A stretch of DNA of 64,000 nt from JAFGCL01 sp964423835. GTDB taxonomy: Bacteria; Chloroflexota; Dehalococcoidia; UBA2247; RBG-13-53-26. Numbering within the stretch: the stretch's first letter is position 1; each line of letters starts with the position of its first letter. The notes beneath the pieces are model-generated. The model was not told the DNA's origin. It worked only from the letters and a program-made list of their open reading frames with translations, and searched no databases. Positions 9,533 through 18,962 of the stretch are shown piece by piece. The position numbers and the translations under genes were made by a program. The stretch spans positions 111,086-175,085 of the forward strand of contig CAYRGJ010000003.1 of assembly GCA_964423835.1 (NCBI GenBank), given 5' to 3'.

Positions 9533-12348
9533 ACACCCGGCGGAAGGGCCTGACCGGCATCCCCCATCGGCTCGCGGGCTGGAGGTACAGCGCCGATGCA
9601 GTCCTGGTGCTGCTGCTTACGGGGTTCTCCCTTTTCCTGGCGCGGTTCCTGTTCCACTGGCATTCCGACGTCCTGGCCAGCGACCTCTCCGGCACCTGGG
9701 CCTGGTTCTTCTGGTTCAAGGAGTCCCTGGTTACCTTCCACCAGGTGCCCAGCTGGAGCCCGCTCTGGCTGGGGGGCATGCCCTTCACCGGCATAGTGCC
9801 GCCAGGCGGGTACATCACTGCCCTCCCCTGCTATCTCATCACGGGAGACATCCCGGCAGCATACAACCTGTCCATGGCCCTGCTCTTCTCGCTGGCCGGC
9901 GCATCGATGTACGTCTACCTCAAGCATGTCAGCGGGAATCGTCTGATCTCGTTCGGCGGGGCGCTGATCTACGTCATTCTGCCGGTACACAGCTGCTCCA
10001 TGATGTTCTGGGGCCATCACGAGATCATCAGCGCCTACGCCATGGTGCCGATGGTCCTTTACCTCACTGATCGTTTCCTGGACCGCAACGGGCGCATCAC
10101 CCTTATCTTGCTGGGGCTGGTGGTCAGCCTGGTCCTGCTCCTCCAGATTGAGTACGCGCTCATCTTCCTTCTCTTCTACATCTGCTACCTGATCTTCTCC
10201 CTGGCCGCCAGGAGGATCGGCCCGCGCACTATCATGGCCATGGCCAGGAGGAACAAGATCGGTTTCGCCCTCTGCCTGCTGGTCCTTCTCATCCCCTTCG
10301 GCTTCTACGTCACCGTCCTGCTCAACTACAGCGATTTCAGCAGCCTGACCGAAGAACAGGTCAGCGGCGGGCTGCCGGTGTACACCTTCCAGCATTTCGG
10401 CCAGCACTTCCAGGAGAGGCTGCCCGGCAGCCTGCAGTCTTTCCTGGCGACGCCCCGGACGGAGTGCTACTCCGGAGGCGCCTCCTTCGTAATCCTGCTC
10501 GGGGCCACGGTGGCGGTGCTGCTGGACCGCGGCCGGCGGCGGAACGAGCTGCTCTTCTTCCTGATAGCCGGCATGGCCTCCCTGATTCTCTCCATGGGGG
10601 TCTACGGGCCGTTGTTCCCCGCGCTGAAGGGGGTGATCCCGTTCTTCTCCGGCATGCGGGTGCCTCTACGCTTCTACCACATCTTCGCCCTGTGCCTGCC
10701 CGTCCTGTTTGCGCTGACGTTCCTCTCGCTGCGGGGGATGGTATCCAGGCTCCCCAACCTTGCGGTCCGCAGGCAGAAGGTGCTGGTGGCCGGCGTTCCG
10801 CTCATCTTGCTGGCCGCCCTGGTCGTGGATCTCAGCCCCTATTTCGACTTCTACCGGCACCGGGTGCTGAACAGAGACCAGTTCACGGCCATCGCCAGCT
10901 TCCTCCACGAACGCGTCAGGAAAGACAGCCCGCCGGCCGGTGAGCCGGTCCGGGTTCTGGTCCTTCCGGACGGGGCCGATCCTGATCGTCTGGCCACGTT
11001 TGAAACCCATGATGGCGACCAGTTCACCATCGAAGTCTCTCAGACCTGGCTGACATGGGACCAGTACCAGGGTGCATCGGAGTTCGACTCCACGGTCGAC
11101 CGTCTCATCCTCCGCGGTGCAGACCACATGGCCTTCTACTCGGACCTCCTTTCCTATGACTACGTCTTGAGGTACCGGCACCGGCTGCTGCCGGCCGGCG
11201 CCGATCCGACCTACCTGCGCCTCATGGACGAACTGGACCAGATTGTGGACGCCGTCTACGATGACGAAATGCGCATCCTGCTGTATTGCGGCTCCCTGGG
11301 TACAGACTACTACGAAGTGCGGCTCTACAAGGTGAACCGGGATGTCCTGAGCAACGCCCGGTTCCACGAATCCGGCCGCACCCTGTTCGTTGACAGTGGT
11401 GATCTGTATTTCTCGAATACCCTGTGGGAGATCTACGACGCCATTGGCGGACGGGCTGATCCAGCCGTCTTTCTCAATAGCGTGGCAGCCGTCAGTGCGC
11501 CGGGAGGACTCCCCGAGGCCGTGCGCCAGAACATGGCGGACATCGCGGGCCTCTGCTACCACGGCCGGAAGGCCATCCTGCTCTCCGACGACCCGCTGGC
11601 CGGCCGGATCCTTTCGGCGGAAGGCGCCGACGCCAATGGCTGGACTGACTGCGAGACGCCGGACACACTGGGATTCCCGGGCTCCGGTCTGAACATCGGA
11701 GTCAGCGACGCGGCCGCCATCAAGGGCAACTACCTGTCCCTTCCCTTCAGCGTCGCCAGTGAGGGCGACTGGTTGCTCACCCTGGACTACTTCTCGGGCC
11801 AGGACGCCGGGATGCTGGACGTGCTGATTGACGGCCGGCTGGTGGCCACCATCAATGGCTACGGCTCGAGGGACTCCATGGAGCAATGGTCGGCCACGCT
11901 GGCCCTGACCAGCGGGCAGCACCAGCTGAGGTTCGAGGGCCGGTGGAACCCCCTCACCGCAGCGGCGGGGATTGTGCGCAACCGCGTCGAAGTGGGACGC
12001 ATATCACTGCTGAACGAGAAGAAGATGCCGGAGATACTGGCCCGCTCCCGGATGCTGTGGGACAGAGTGCACCAGGCCCTGGAAAGCAATCCCGCCCCCG
12101 GCCTGGTATCCGGCTTCAGGTGTTCCCCCACGGGGGTCTCCCTGGACATCAACGCCGCCGGTGAGGGGATCCTGTCGGTCGCCTACTACTACAACCCGTG
12201 GTGGAAGGTGTTTGTCGATGGCGAGGAGACCGGCGTGATAAGGGTCAACGGCGTATTCCCGGGATGCCTGATCCAGGGCGGGCAGCACCACGTGGAGTTT
12301 GTCTGCGACTATCCGACCATAAGCAGCCTACTTGGCCTGGGGAGGTAG
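9529..12348 (+). CDS. Giant polytopic membrane protein, YfhO/GT-C type, paralogue with one jelly-roll-like domain
   Basis: 939 residues, starting at GTG in a GTGA overlap. It is colinear and strongly similar to the protein at 3200-6502: same N-terminal helix with ASDLSGTWAWFFWFKESL, same SMMFWGHHE loop, same ARRIGPRT segment, same VPLRFYHIFALCLPVL helix. It has a single copy (residues ~690-830) of the extracytoplasmic jelly-roll-like domain where its paralogue has two, then the same C-terminal YNPWWKVFVDGEETGV domain. Membrane part is residues ~22-445. The pair arose by gene duplication. Divergence in the soluble domains suggests different acceptors or sugars, while the catalytic part is conserved. 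Confidence 0.78.
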   Translation: MNTRRKGLTGIPHRLAGWRYSADAVLVLLLTGFSLFLARFLFHWHSDVLASDLSGTWAWFFWFKESLVTFHQVPSWSPLWLGGMPFTGIVPPGGYITALPCYLITGDIPAAYNLSMALLFSLAGASMYVYLKHVSGNRLISFGGALIYVILPVHSCSMMFWGHHEIISAYAMVPMVLYLTDRFLDRNGRITLILLGLVVSLVLLLQIEYALIFLLFYICYLIFSLAARRIGPRTIMAMARRNKIGFALCLLVLLIPFGFYVTVLLNYSDFSSLTEEQVSGGLPVYTFQHFGQHFQERLPGSLQSFLATPRTECYSGGASFVILLGATVAVLLDRGRRRNELLFFLIAGMASLILSMGVYGPLFPALKGVIPFFSGMRVPLRFYHIFALCLPVLFALTFLSLRGMVSRLPNLAVRRQKVLVAGVPLILLAALVVDLSPYFDFYRHRVLNRDQFTAIASFLHERVRKDSPPAGEPVRVLVLPDGADPDRLATFETHDGDQFTIEVSQTWLTWDQYQGASEFDSTVDRLILRGADHMAFYSDLLSYDYVLRYRHRLLPAGADPTYLRLMDELDQIVDAVYDDEMRILLYCGSLGTDYYEVRLYKVNRDVLSNARFHESGRTLFVDSGDLYFSNTLWEIYDAIGGRADPAVFLNSVAAVSAPGGLPEAVRQNMADIAGLCYHGRKAILLSDDPLAGRILSAEGADANGWTDCETPDTLGFPGSGLNIGVSDAAAIKGNYLSLPFSVASEGDWLLTLDYFSGQDAGMLDVLIDGRLVATINGYGSRDSMEQWSATLALTSGQHQLRFEGRWNPLTAAAGIVRNRVEVGRISLLNEKKMPEILARSRMLWDRVHQALESNPAPGLVSGFRCSPTGVSLDINAAGEGILSVAYYYNPWWKVFVDGEETGVIRVNGVFPGCLIQGGQHHVEFVCDYPTISSLLGLGR

Positions 12349-12356
12349 CCTGAACG

Positions 12357-12605
12357 ATGGAGCTGGCGGCATATATCACACCCCCGATACTGATAGCGGC
12401 ATATACATTGCTGAGCATCATCTTCCGCTGGAGTCCCCGGATTCCCCTGGCCGGGGCCTTGGTTCTTCTGGTGGCCGCCGGGCTGACCTTCCTGTTTGGA
12501 GCACAGCGAGTAGCCGACCATCTCGCCTTCTCCGTGTTCTACTGTCTCCTCTCCGGAGCTATCCTGCTGGCGGTGAATCGCATCAGGGAGGGCTATCGAG
12601 AGTAG
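12357..12605 (+). CDS. Small membrane protein of unknown function
   Basis: An 82-residue protein with three hydrophobic segments (residues ~5-22, ~30-48, ~55-73) and a charged tail NRIREGYRE. A GGGAGG ribosome site overlaps the end of the preceding gene, and only 7-8 bases separate it from both neighbours, so it is co-transcribed and probably real. Its size and position between two giant membrane proteins suggest an accessory subunit. I do not recognise a family. Confidence 0.62.
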   Translation: MELAAYITPPILIAAYTLLSIIFRWSPRIPLAGALVLLVAAGLTFLFGAQRVADHLAFSVFYCLLSGAILLAVNRIREGYRE

Positions 12606-12612
12606 CAGGCCC

Positions 12613-15198
12613 ATGCTGCGCAGAATGAGGCACATCCTGGCCACCCGCCGGTCGGCGGACATCGCGCTGCTGGTTGTCATCACGCTCCTGGCAACCCGGG
12701 GCTGGCTCAACCTGCAGATGCCCACCGGCCATGATGCCATGGCCGACATGCTGGTCGCCCGTGGGGCCAGCGAGTCCCTTTTCGAGTACCAGGTCTTCGG
12801 TGGCTGGAACGGCGACTGGTACCTGGGCTACCCCCTCTTCTCCGTTCACCCCCCGCTGGTGCACCAGCTGATCATCGCCTTCAGCTTGCCCTTCGGCTGG
12901 ATACTGGGCACCAAGCTGCTGTACCTGTCTTTCTTCATCCTCTCGGGGGTGTTTGCCTACCTCTATGTCTTCGACCTCACCAGGAGCCGGCCGGGCGCTT
13001 TTGCCGCCGGACTGGCCTATGTCTTCCTCCCCTACCACATACTCGAGGTGGCCTTTGAGGGGCACCATGGCGTTTTCGGACTGCCATACATGCTGACCCC
13101 GCTGGCGCTCCTGTGCCTGGAGAGGCTGGTCCGCCAGCCCAGCGCCGGCTGGGTCCTGGCCAACGCCGCGCTGCTGTCCTGCCTGACGTTGACCTACCCG
13201 CAGGTCCTCCCTCTCTTGATTGGCCCGTTCCTGGTGGCGTACCTGGCGCTGCGCCTCTACTGGGAGCGAAGGAAAGGTGGAGCCTACCTCAAGAAGGCCG
13301 TCGCCGGCTCCGTGGCTACCTTCTGCCTGACGCTGATGTTGACTTCGTTCTGGTGGCTGCCCCTCCTGTCGGAGATCCGCTATTCGGCCGCTACCTCATT
13401 CACGCCGGATGCCTCCCTGAATTTCAGCGCCACGTTCTGGCAGGCAGTGACCCTGCGCCCCAGCTTCTGCTGTGCCCGCGCCAGCGCCTACGGCGCGTCA
13501 GGGAATGCCTTCAAGGAGATGCTGCGCCTGCTTCCCTTCCTCCTGGTGGCGCTGGGCGCCGCTCTCAACTACCGCAGCCGGTATGTGTGGTTCTTCTCGG
13601 GTTCCATCCTTTTCGCCATTCTGCTGGCCATGGGCCAGGGTTCACCCGTTGACCTGTTCAGCCTGGCGCACCGCTGGGTCCCCCTGTTCTCCGGCCTGAG
13701 AACCCCCTGGAGGTTTCTGCTCTTCGCCAGCTTGGCTTACTCCGTCCTGATTGGATTCTGCGTCAAGAGCTTGACAGGGCAACTGGGCAGAATCCGCCTG
13801 CCGGAAGGGGCCAGACCTGTCGCGGCCGCGGTCGTCGCCGGCCTGCTCTGCCTCACGGTGGTGGGGACTACGTGGGTGGAAACCAGGGCCGCCTTCAGGA
13901 CGTTCAGCCTGACCGCCGAACAGGAGGGGGTCTTCGAATGGCTCAAGGAGCAGCAGAGCGGCGATGCCCGGGTGGCCAGCCTTCCATTCAGCACCTGGAC
14001 ACACAGCGACGAGTATGGATGGGTGGTCAGCCCGGTCCACTGGGTCTACCTGCACGGCAAGGACGATGCCTATGGAGGTGTCCCGGCCGCCGCCACGGCA
14101 TACGCCGGCGACGCTCTGGACCACCTGACGAACAGACAGCTCAACGGGTCCAGCATAGACCGGTGGCTGGACCTCTACGGCGTGCGGTACGTGCTGATAG
14201 ACAGAACCGATCCGGCCAGCGCCGGCATATCCCTGGGAGAAGGCTTCCGGCTGATACGGCCCGGAGCGGCCATGGATGTGTATGAGAACAGCTCCCCCGG
14301 GCCCAGGCTCTTCTCCGTTTCGGCCGCGGACCAGCGCCACATCGCTCTCTGGACCGGCGACGAAATCAGGGCGGCCCCGGCATACGGCGAGATGCCGCTG
14401 GCATTCTCGCTCGACGAAGCGCACGCTCTCTCCGGGGGCCGTTCGCTCAAGACCACCTTTCGGTTCGCCCACCCGGGACCGCAGCGGTCAGGGCTGGCCA
14501 TCGACCTGGGCGGCATCCCGCTTGACGGCGACGATGCGCTCCGGCTGGAGTTCTACAGCGAATCCCCTCTGCCCGACGTGGGCATCAGCCTGGACGTCCT
14601 GGAGTCGGATGGCAGCCGCTACGGTCTGGACATGGACCGGATCGATGGCATCAGCGCCGGCTGGAACGAGATCGAGATCCCCCTGTCCCTCCTGCTGCTG
14701 AGGGACTCCGACGATGAGGACCATCTCCTGGACCCGGATCAAGTGGCCACCCTGTGGCTCGGCGCCTTCGAGATTGGCGAAAAGGGCCACGGGCAGGATG
14801 TCGACCTCTATTTCGCCGCCGTTTCCGCCGTCTCCCAGAAGATGGATACTGTCGAGTATTCGAGGACCGGCACCGGGCGCTACCTGGTGCACATCGACAG
14901 CAGCTCGGCCTTCAAGCTGGTCCTGGCGGACTCCTACTATCCCAGCTGGGTGGCACGGTCAAATGGTGAGACGATCCGCTCCGAGATCACCTACCAGTCT
15001 CTCAACGGCTTCGACCTTCCGGCCGGAGCCTACGATGTCACCCTGGAGTTCACGCACTCCCGGTTGCGGAACGCGGGGGCTGTCATCAGCATCATCACCC
15101 TGCTGGCACTGCTGGCGCTCAGCGCCCTGGTCCTGGGAACAGAACTGCGGCGCAGACGTCTCAATTCTCAGGGAAGCTCTCACGGCAACCGGGCGTGA
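12613..15198 (+). CDS. Giant polytopic membrane protein, GT-C-like (PTPS-related membrane family)
   Basis: 861 residues. Residues ~15-430 carry the polytopic part, with an acidic motif (PTGHDAMADMLVAR) right after the first helix, as in GT-C enzymes, then YLGYPLFSVHPPL and LAYVFLPYHILEVAFEGHHG. Residues ~430-830 are extracytoplasmic and include a stretch ending LDLYGVRYVLIDRTD, followed by a beta-rich domain. A last hydrophobic helix (residues ~838-856) and RRRR anchor the C-terminus. This layout is seen in bacterial proteins annotated as 6-pyruvoyl-tetrahydropterin synthase-related membrane proteins, a misleading name for likely glycosyltransferases. It is not closely similar to the 3200/9529 pair. 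Confidence 0.74.
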   Translation: MLRRMRHILATRRSADIALLVVITLLATRGWLNLQMPTGHDAMADMLVARGASESLFEYQVFGGWNGDWYLGYPLFSVHPPLVHQLIIAFSLPFGWILGTKLLYLSFFILSGVFAYLYVFDLTRSRPGAFAAGLAYVFLPYHILEVAFEGHHGVFGLPYMLTPLALLCLERLVRQPSAGWVLANAALLSCLTLTYPQVLPLLIGPFLVAYLALRLYWERRKGGAYLKKAVAGSVATFCLTLMLTSFWWLPLLSEIRYSAATSFTPDASLNFSATFWQAVTLRPSFCCARASAYGASGNAFKEMLRLLPFLLVALGAALNYRSRYVWFFSGSILFAILLAMGQGSPVDLFSLAHRWVPLFSGLRTPWRFLLFASLAYSVLIGFCVKSLTGQLGRIRLPEGARPVAAAVVAGLLCLTVVGTTWVETRAAFRTFSLTAEQEGVFEWLKEQQSGDARVASLPFSTWTHSDEYGWVVSPVHWVYLHGKDDAYGGVPAAATAYAGDALDHLTNRQLNGSSIDRWLDLYGVRYVLIDRTDPASAGISLGEGFRLIRPGAAMDVYENSSPGPRLFSVSAADQRHIALWTGDEIRAAPAYGEMPLAFSLDEAHALSGGRSLKTTFRFAHPGPQRSGLAIDLGGIPLDGDDALRLEFYSESPLPDVGISLDVLESDGSRYGLDMDRIDGISAGWNEIEIPLSLLLLRDSDDEDHLLDPDQVATLWLGAFEIGEKGHGQDVDLYFAAVSAVSQKMDTVEYSRTGTGRYLVHIDSSSAFKLVLADSYYPSWVARSNGETIRSEITYQSLNGFDLPAGAYDVTLEFTHSRLRNAGAVISIITLLALLALSALVLGTELRRRRLNSQGSSHGNRA

Positions 15199-15212
15199 AG
15201 GAGGGTACGGGC

Positions 15213-17141
15213 ATGAAGATGAGGTCGGTCCTGCCAGTGCTGCCGGCGCTGCTCCTGCTGGCTATCGTGCTGCCATTCTCGGCGCAGGCAGCCGTTGTCA
15301 GCCTCGACGGATGGGGGTGGCAGAACCCCGTCCCGCAGGGCAATTCCCTTTATTCTATCTGGGGCACGTCGTCCTCCGACGTTTTCGCCGTCGGCGACAG
15401 CGGCACCATCCTGCACTACGCCGGTGATCAGTGGCGCGCCATGGACAGTGGCAGCAGCGCTGATCTGCTCGGCGTCTGGGGAAGCTCATCGACGGATGTC
15501 CTGGCCGCAGGCAGCGGAGGCGCGCTGCTTCACTACGACGGCCATACCTGGACTGCTGCCAGCGCCGGGACAACCGCCAGCTTCTCCGCTATCTGGGGCA
15601 GCTCCTCCACCAGCGTCTTTGCTGTCGCCGAGAGACAGGTCTGGAGCTACGACGGCGGCGCCTGGGGCCTTTCTGACAACAGCTCCCCGGCGCCGCTCTA
15701 CGCCATCTGGGGGTCCTCCGCCAGCGACGTCTACGCGGTGGGCGGAAGCGGGGCCATGACCAGGGTTATCCCCAGGACCAGCGTCATCATGCACTATGAC
15801 GGGACTTCCTGGAGCCAGATGGCCAGCCCCACCACCAATGCGCTCTATGCAGTGTGGGGGTCCTCTCCGTCAGACGTCTTTGCCGCGGGATACTACGGGA
15901 CCTTGCTGCACTACGATGGCACGGCCTGGGCCCGGATGCCGGGCCCCACCTGGCACGATATCGAGGACATCTGGGGCACGTCGGCCGGCGATGTCTTCGC
16001 CGTGGACAACTACGGCGGCATACTCCACTACGACGGCAGCGTGTGGAGCGGACCGGAGATGGCCGGCGATTCGTACCTCTATGGCGTGTGGGGGAGCGCC
16101 TCGAATGATGTCTTCGCCGTCGGAGACGATGGAGCCCTGCTCCACTTCGACGGCCATTCCTGGAGCCACATCTCATCCATAGTCACCCGTGGCTGGCTGC
16201 AGGACGTCTGGGGCAGCTCCGGCAACGACGTCTTCGCCGTGGGTGCCCAGGGGACCATCCTCCACAACGACGGCACCGCCTGGAGTCCGATGCCCAACAC
16301 CACTCCCAACCCGCTGCTCTGGCTCTTCGGCGTCTGGGGCTCTTCCGGGGCCGACGTCTACGCGGTGGGAGGGTCGGGCGTCGTCCTCCATTATGACGGC
16401 ACGGCCTGGAGCCAGCAGGCGATCAATGCCAGCAGCCGCCTCTGGGACGTCTGGGGGAGCTCGGCCTCCGACGTCTTCGCCGTGGGGAACGAGGGGGTGA
16501 TACTGCACTACGACGGCACCGCCTGGACGCCGATGGCCAGCGGGACTACCAGCGGCCTGACCGCCGTCTGGGGGAGCTCTCCCACGGACGTTTTCGCCGT
16601 GGGAGACCTCACCATACTGCACTACGACGGCACTGCCTGGGCCCCAATGACCAATGTCGACCGCGGGCTCTTCGCCATCGAAGGCGTGTGGGGGACGTCC
16701 TCATCCGACGTGTTTGCCGCCGGCGGAGGATGCATACTTCACTACAACGGCGTCAGCTGGACCACCGCCCTAAACACGGACGCGGCCAGTTTCAGCGACA
16801 TCTGGGGCAGCTCCGGCACGGACGTCTTCGCCACCAGCCACACCTTCTTCACCGTGTACCACTACGACGGCGCTACCTGGAGGGCCATGTCAACCGGCTG
16901 CACCAACATCCTTCTCGGCCTGTGGGGCAGCTCGGCGAACGACGTATTCGCGGTGGGCAGCCAAGGGGCCATCCTGCACTACCGGGACTATCGGGCGCCC
17001 CAGGGCCAATCGCCAACTGAGCCAGAGGGCGAAGCCGGGGCTCCCTCTCGGGCCTGGATCTGGGCCTGCGCCGGCCTGGGGGCGGCCGCCGTCATCATCG
17101 CCGCCCCGGCGGTCTACCTCACTGTGGGGAGGAGGCGCTGA
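15213..17141 (+). CDS. Secreted, membrane-anchored 14-repeat propeller-like protein
   Basis: 642 residues from ATG 15213 (GAAGGAGG at 15197-15204); an in-frame GTG at 15195 is too early. A signal peptide ends near AQA-AVV (residue ~27). Then come 14 repeats of about 39 residues, each with a W-G-[ST]-S-x-x-D-V-[FY]-A-V-G core and an I-L-H-Y-D-G-x-x-W end; the fourth is longer and the last is cut short. Fourteen would fit two seven-bladed propellers, though this is inference. An acidic linker (TEPEGEAG) leads to a C-terminal helix (WIWACAGLGAAAVIIAAPAVYL) and GRRR. The protein should sit outside the cell held by its C-terminus. Function unknown; adhesion or glycan binding is plausible. Confidence 0.85.
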   Translation: MKMRSVLPVLPALLLLAIVLPFSAQAAVVSLDGWGWQNPVPQGNSLYSIWGTSSSDVFAVGDSGTILHYAGDQWRAMDSGSSADLLGVWGSSSTDVLAAGSGGALLHYDGHTWTAASAGTTASFSAIWGSSSTSVFAVAERQVWSYDGGAWGLSDNSSPAPLYAIWGSSASDVYAVGGSGAMTRVIPRTSVIMHYDGTSWSQMASPTTNALYAVWGSSPSDVFAAGYYGTLLHYDGTAWARMPGPTWHDIEDIWGTSAGDVFAVDNYGGILHYDGSVWSGPEMAGDSYLYGVWGSASNDVFAVGDDGALLHFDGHSWSHISSIVTRGWLQDVWGSSGNDVFAVGAQGTILHNDGTAWSPMPNTTPNPLLWLFGVWGSSGADVYAVGGSGVVLHYDGTAWSQQAINASSRLWDVWGSSASDVFAVGNEGVILHYDGTAWTPMASGTTSGLTAVWGSSPTDVFAVGDLTILHYDGTAWAPMTNVDRGLFAIEGVWGTSSSDVFAAGGGCILHYNGVSWTTALNTDAASFSDIWGSSGTDVFATSHTFFTVYHYDGATWRAMSTGCTNILLGLWGSSANDVFAVGSQGAILHYRDYRAPQGQSPTEPEGEAGAPSRAWIWACAGLGAAAVIIAAPAVYLTVGRRR

Positions 17142-17228
17142 TCAAGCTGCCTGGCCCTGCCGGACGGTGCGCCGCTCATGGTCATTGGAGACTCTGATCA
17201 AACAGGCACATGCTGAAGGAGGCCCGCC

Positions 17229-18704
17229 GTGCTGAAGAAGGGTGCCATCATGGCCTGCAGCCTGCTCCTGTCGCTCGCCTGCTCCGTCCTGTTCTGGTTC
17301 AGTGCGGGCTTTGGGGGCAGCCTTGACGCGGTGAGCGCGGCGGAGACCGGCGGCTCATACGTCATCTACACTGACGGTGAGACCGTGACCGCCACGGATG
17401 TTCGCACTGGCGCGCTGGCCTTCCAGGGGGGCGATGCCCAGGCCGTCATCCAGAGCGCCATCGACGCCCTGCCGCAAGAGGGCGGACAGATCACCATCGG
17501 CCGGGGCACCTATATCCTGGAACGGCCCATCCGGATCCAGACCAGAGAGGGCATCAGCCTGGCAGGGGAAAACTGGCGGTCCACCACCCTCCGGGCCGCC
17601 GGGGACAACGACATCCTGGTTATGGACGGCGCCTGGTTCTGCCAGATCACCGACCTGTACCTTGACGGCGCCAGCCAGCCCGTCAACGGCCGCTACGGAA
17701 GGGGCCTGTACTTCGGCCAGACCGATCCCGAGGGCAACCAGCTCAACATCTTCAGTAACCTGTTCTTCTCCGACTGCCGCATCGCGCTGGCCGATGACTT
17801 CGACGGCGGGGACACCTCGTGTGACAACCTCTTCACCAACATCAAGATCTTCAACTCCAGGTACTGCGACGTCAGGCTCTGGGTGACCAACGAGGGGTAC
17901 TGGAACTTCGAGTACATCGAGGTGGACCACATCGAGGTGGACAATGACCCGGCGCAGCCGGCGGTCATATTCAAGGGCTTTCACGGCGTGGGGCTGGACG
18001 AGTTCGGGATGCTTGACTGGGCCGGCGACGGCCTGGTGTTCAAGGAATGCGCCTTCATCTCTATATCGGCCTGCGACTTCGACCATGGCCTGGGCAGCGG
18101 CATAGTCATGAAGGACTGCCAGCGGATCAAGATCACCGACACCAGGGTGGCCTCGACCTGCATGGGATCGCCGCCGCCTCAGGAGGCCGCAGGGCTGGAG
18201 CTGGACGGCTGCAGCTACCTCAACTTCTCCAACCTGCTGGTGGGAAGCACGGAGGGCGAGGGCTGCCCTGCCATCGCTCTTCTGGCCTGCCACTACGGCA
18301 ACCTGACCAACATCATCTCGACGTACAACTCGGGGAGCGCCCTGTACATCCTGGACAGCGACCACATCAACGTGGGCTACTCCGTCTTCGACCATAACGG
18401 AGCCTGGGGCGTCGAGGAGGCGGGGGAGAGCCATCGCAACATCATCAGCGGCGTGCAGGCCCTGGGAGAAGAAGGAGGCATCTCGTGGTGTGGCGAATCC
18501 ACCGTGGTGCGGGAGAGCTGGTCCAACGAAGAGTGGATCGACGGGCCATCCGGGGACTCCGGGCCGGCCCGCTCCGGATCCGGCTTTCCGGGCTGGGCCT
18601 GGGGACTGATCGGGGCGGGGGCGGCGGCCGTTCTGTGCGTCCTGGCATACCTCCTGATGCGCGTGACCTCCGCCTCTCGGACAAAGGGGGCGCCCCGGGC
18701 GTGA
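17229..18704 (+). CDS. Secreted right-handed beta-helix protein with C-terminal anchor
   Basis: 491 residues starting at GTG with AAGGAGG just upstream. A signal sequence spans residues ~1-38. From residue ~70 (AQAVIQSAIDALPQEGGQITIGRGTYILERPI) it shows the pectate-lyase-superfamily start, followed by beta-helix coils (LYLDG, NIISTYNSGSALYILDSDHINVGYSVFDHNGAWGV). Such proteins are polysaccharide lyases, hydrolases, epimerases or glycan-binding scaffolds. A catalytic residue set could not be assigned by eye. The tail has FPGWAWGLIGAGAAAVLCVLAYLL and basic residues, a membrane anchor like those of the two neighbours. It may trim, epimerise or bind the glycan made by the locus. Confidence 0.82.
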   Translation: MLKKGAIMACSLLLSLACSVLFWFSAGFGGSLDAVSAAETGGSYVIYTDGETVTATDVRTGALAFQGGDAQAVIQSAIDALPQEGGQITIGRGTYILERPIRIQTREGISLAGENWRSTTLRAAGDNDILVMDGAWFCQITDLYLDGASQPVNGRYGRGLYFGQTDPEGNQLNIFSNLFFSDCRIALADDFDGGDTSCDNLFTNIKIFNSRYCDVRLWVTNEGYWNFEYIEVDHIEVDNDPAQPAVIFKGFHGVGLDEFGMLDWAGDGLVFKECAFISISACDFDHGLGSGIVMKDCQRIKITDTRVASTCMGSPPPQEAAGLELDGCSYLNFSNLLVGSTEGEGCPAIALLACHYGNLTNIISTYNSGSALYILDSDHINVGYSVFDHNGAWGVEEAGESHRNIISGVQALGEEGGISWCGESTVVRESWSNEEWIDGPSGDSGPARSGSGFPGWAWGLIGAGAAAVLCVLAYLLMRVTSASRTKGAPRA

Positions 18705-18918
18705 TGGCGCCGCGGCAAGCGCGCCGCCGGCAGGAACCGGCATCGGATCCAGCGCTGGAACACCAGGGAAAGGCCTCCATTGAGGGTTTGAGTCAGCATC
18801 CACGACTAATGTCTGGAGGCGTATCCGGACCTCACGACAGGTATTAAAGAGATCAGCACGCGACGGCGCTGAAGCGCTGCCTGTACCTGGTCACTTGGGC
18901 AGCGTGGAGTCAATAGTG

Positions 18919-18950
18919 AAACCGGCCTGGCGAGGCTGGTTTCTTCTTTT
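18919..18950 (+). terminator. Rho-independent terminator-like hairpin in front of the double beta-helix gene
   Basis: A 9-bp stem (AAACCGGCC at 18919-18927 with GGCTGGTTT at 18934-18942, one G-T pair) with a 6-base loop, followed by CTTCTTTT. It ends only 12 bases before the next start codon, so it may end the upstream operon or attenuate read-through into the next gene. The rest of the 258-base gap (18705-18962) shows nothing else I can name. Confidence 0.6.
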
Positions 18951-18962
18951 CAGGGGGCAGGA

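Noticed and set aside
17355..18803. 482-codon - strand frame opposite the beta-helix gene
   Set aside because: Same cause: GC-rich antisense shadow without ribosome site or recognisable domain.
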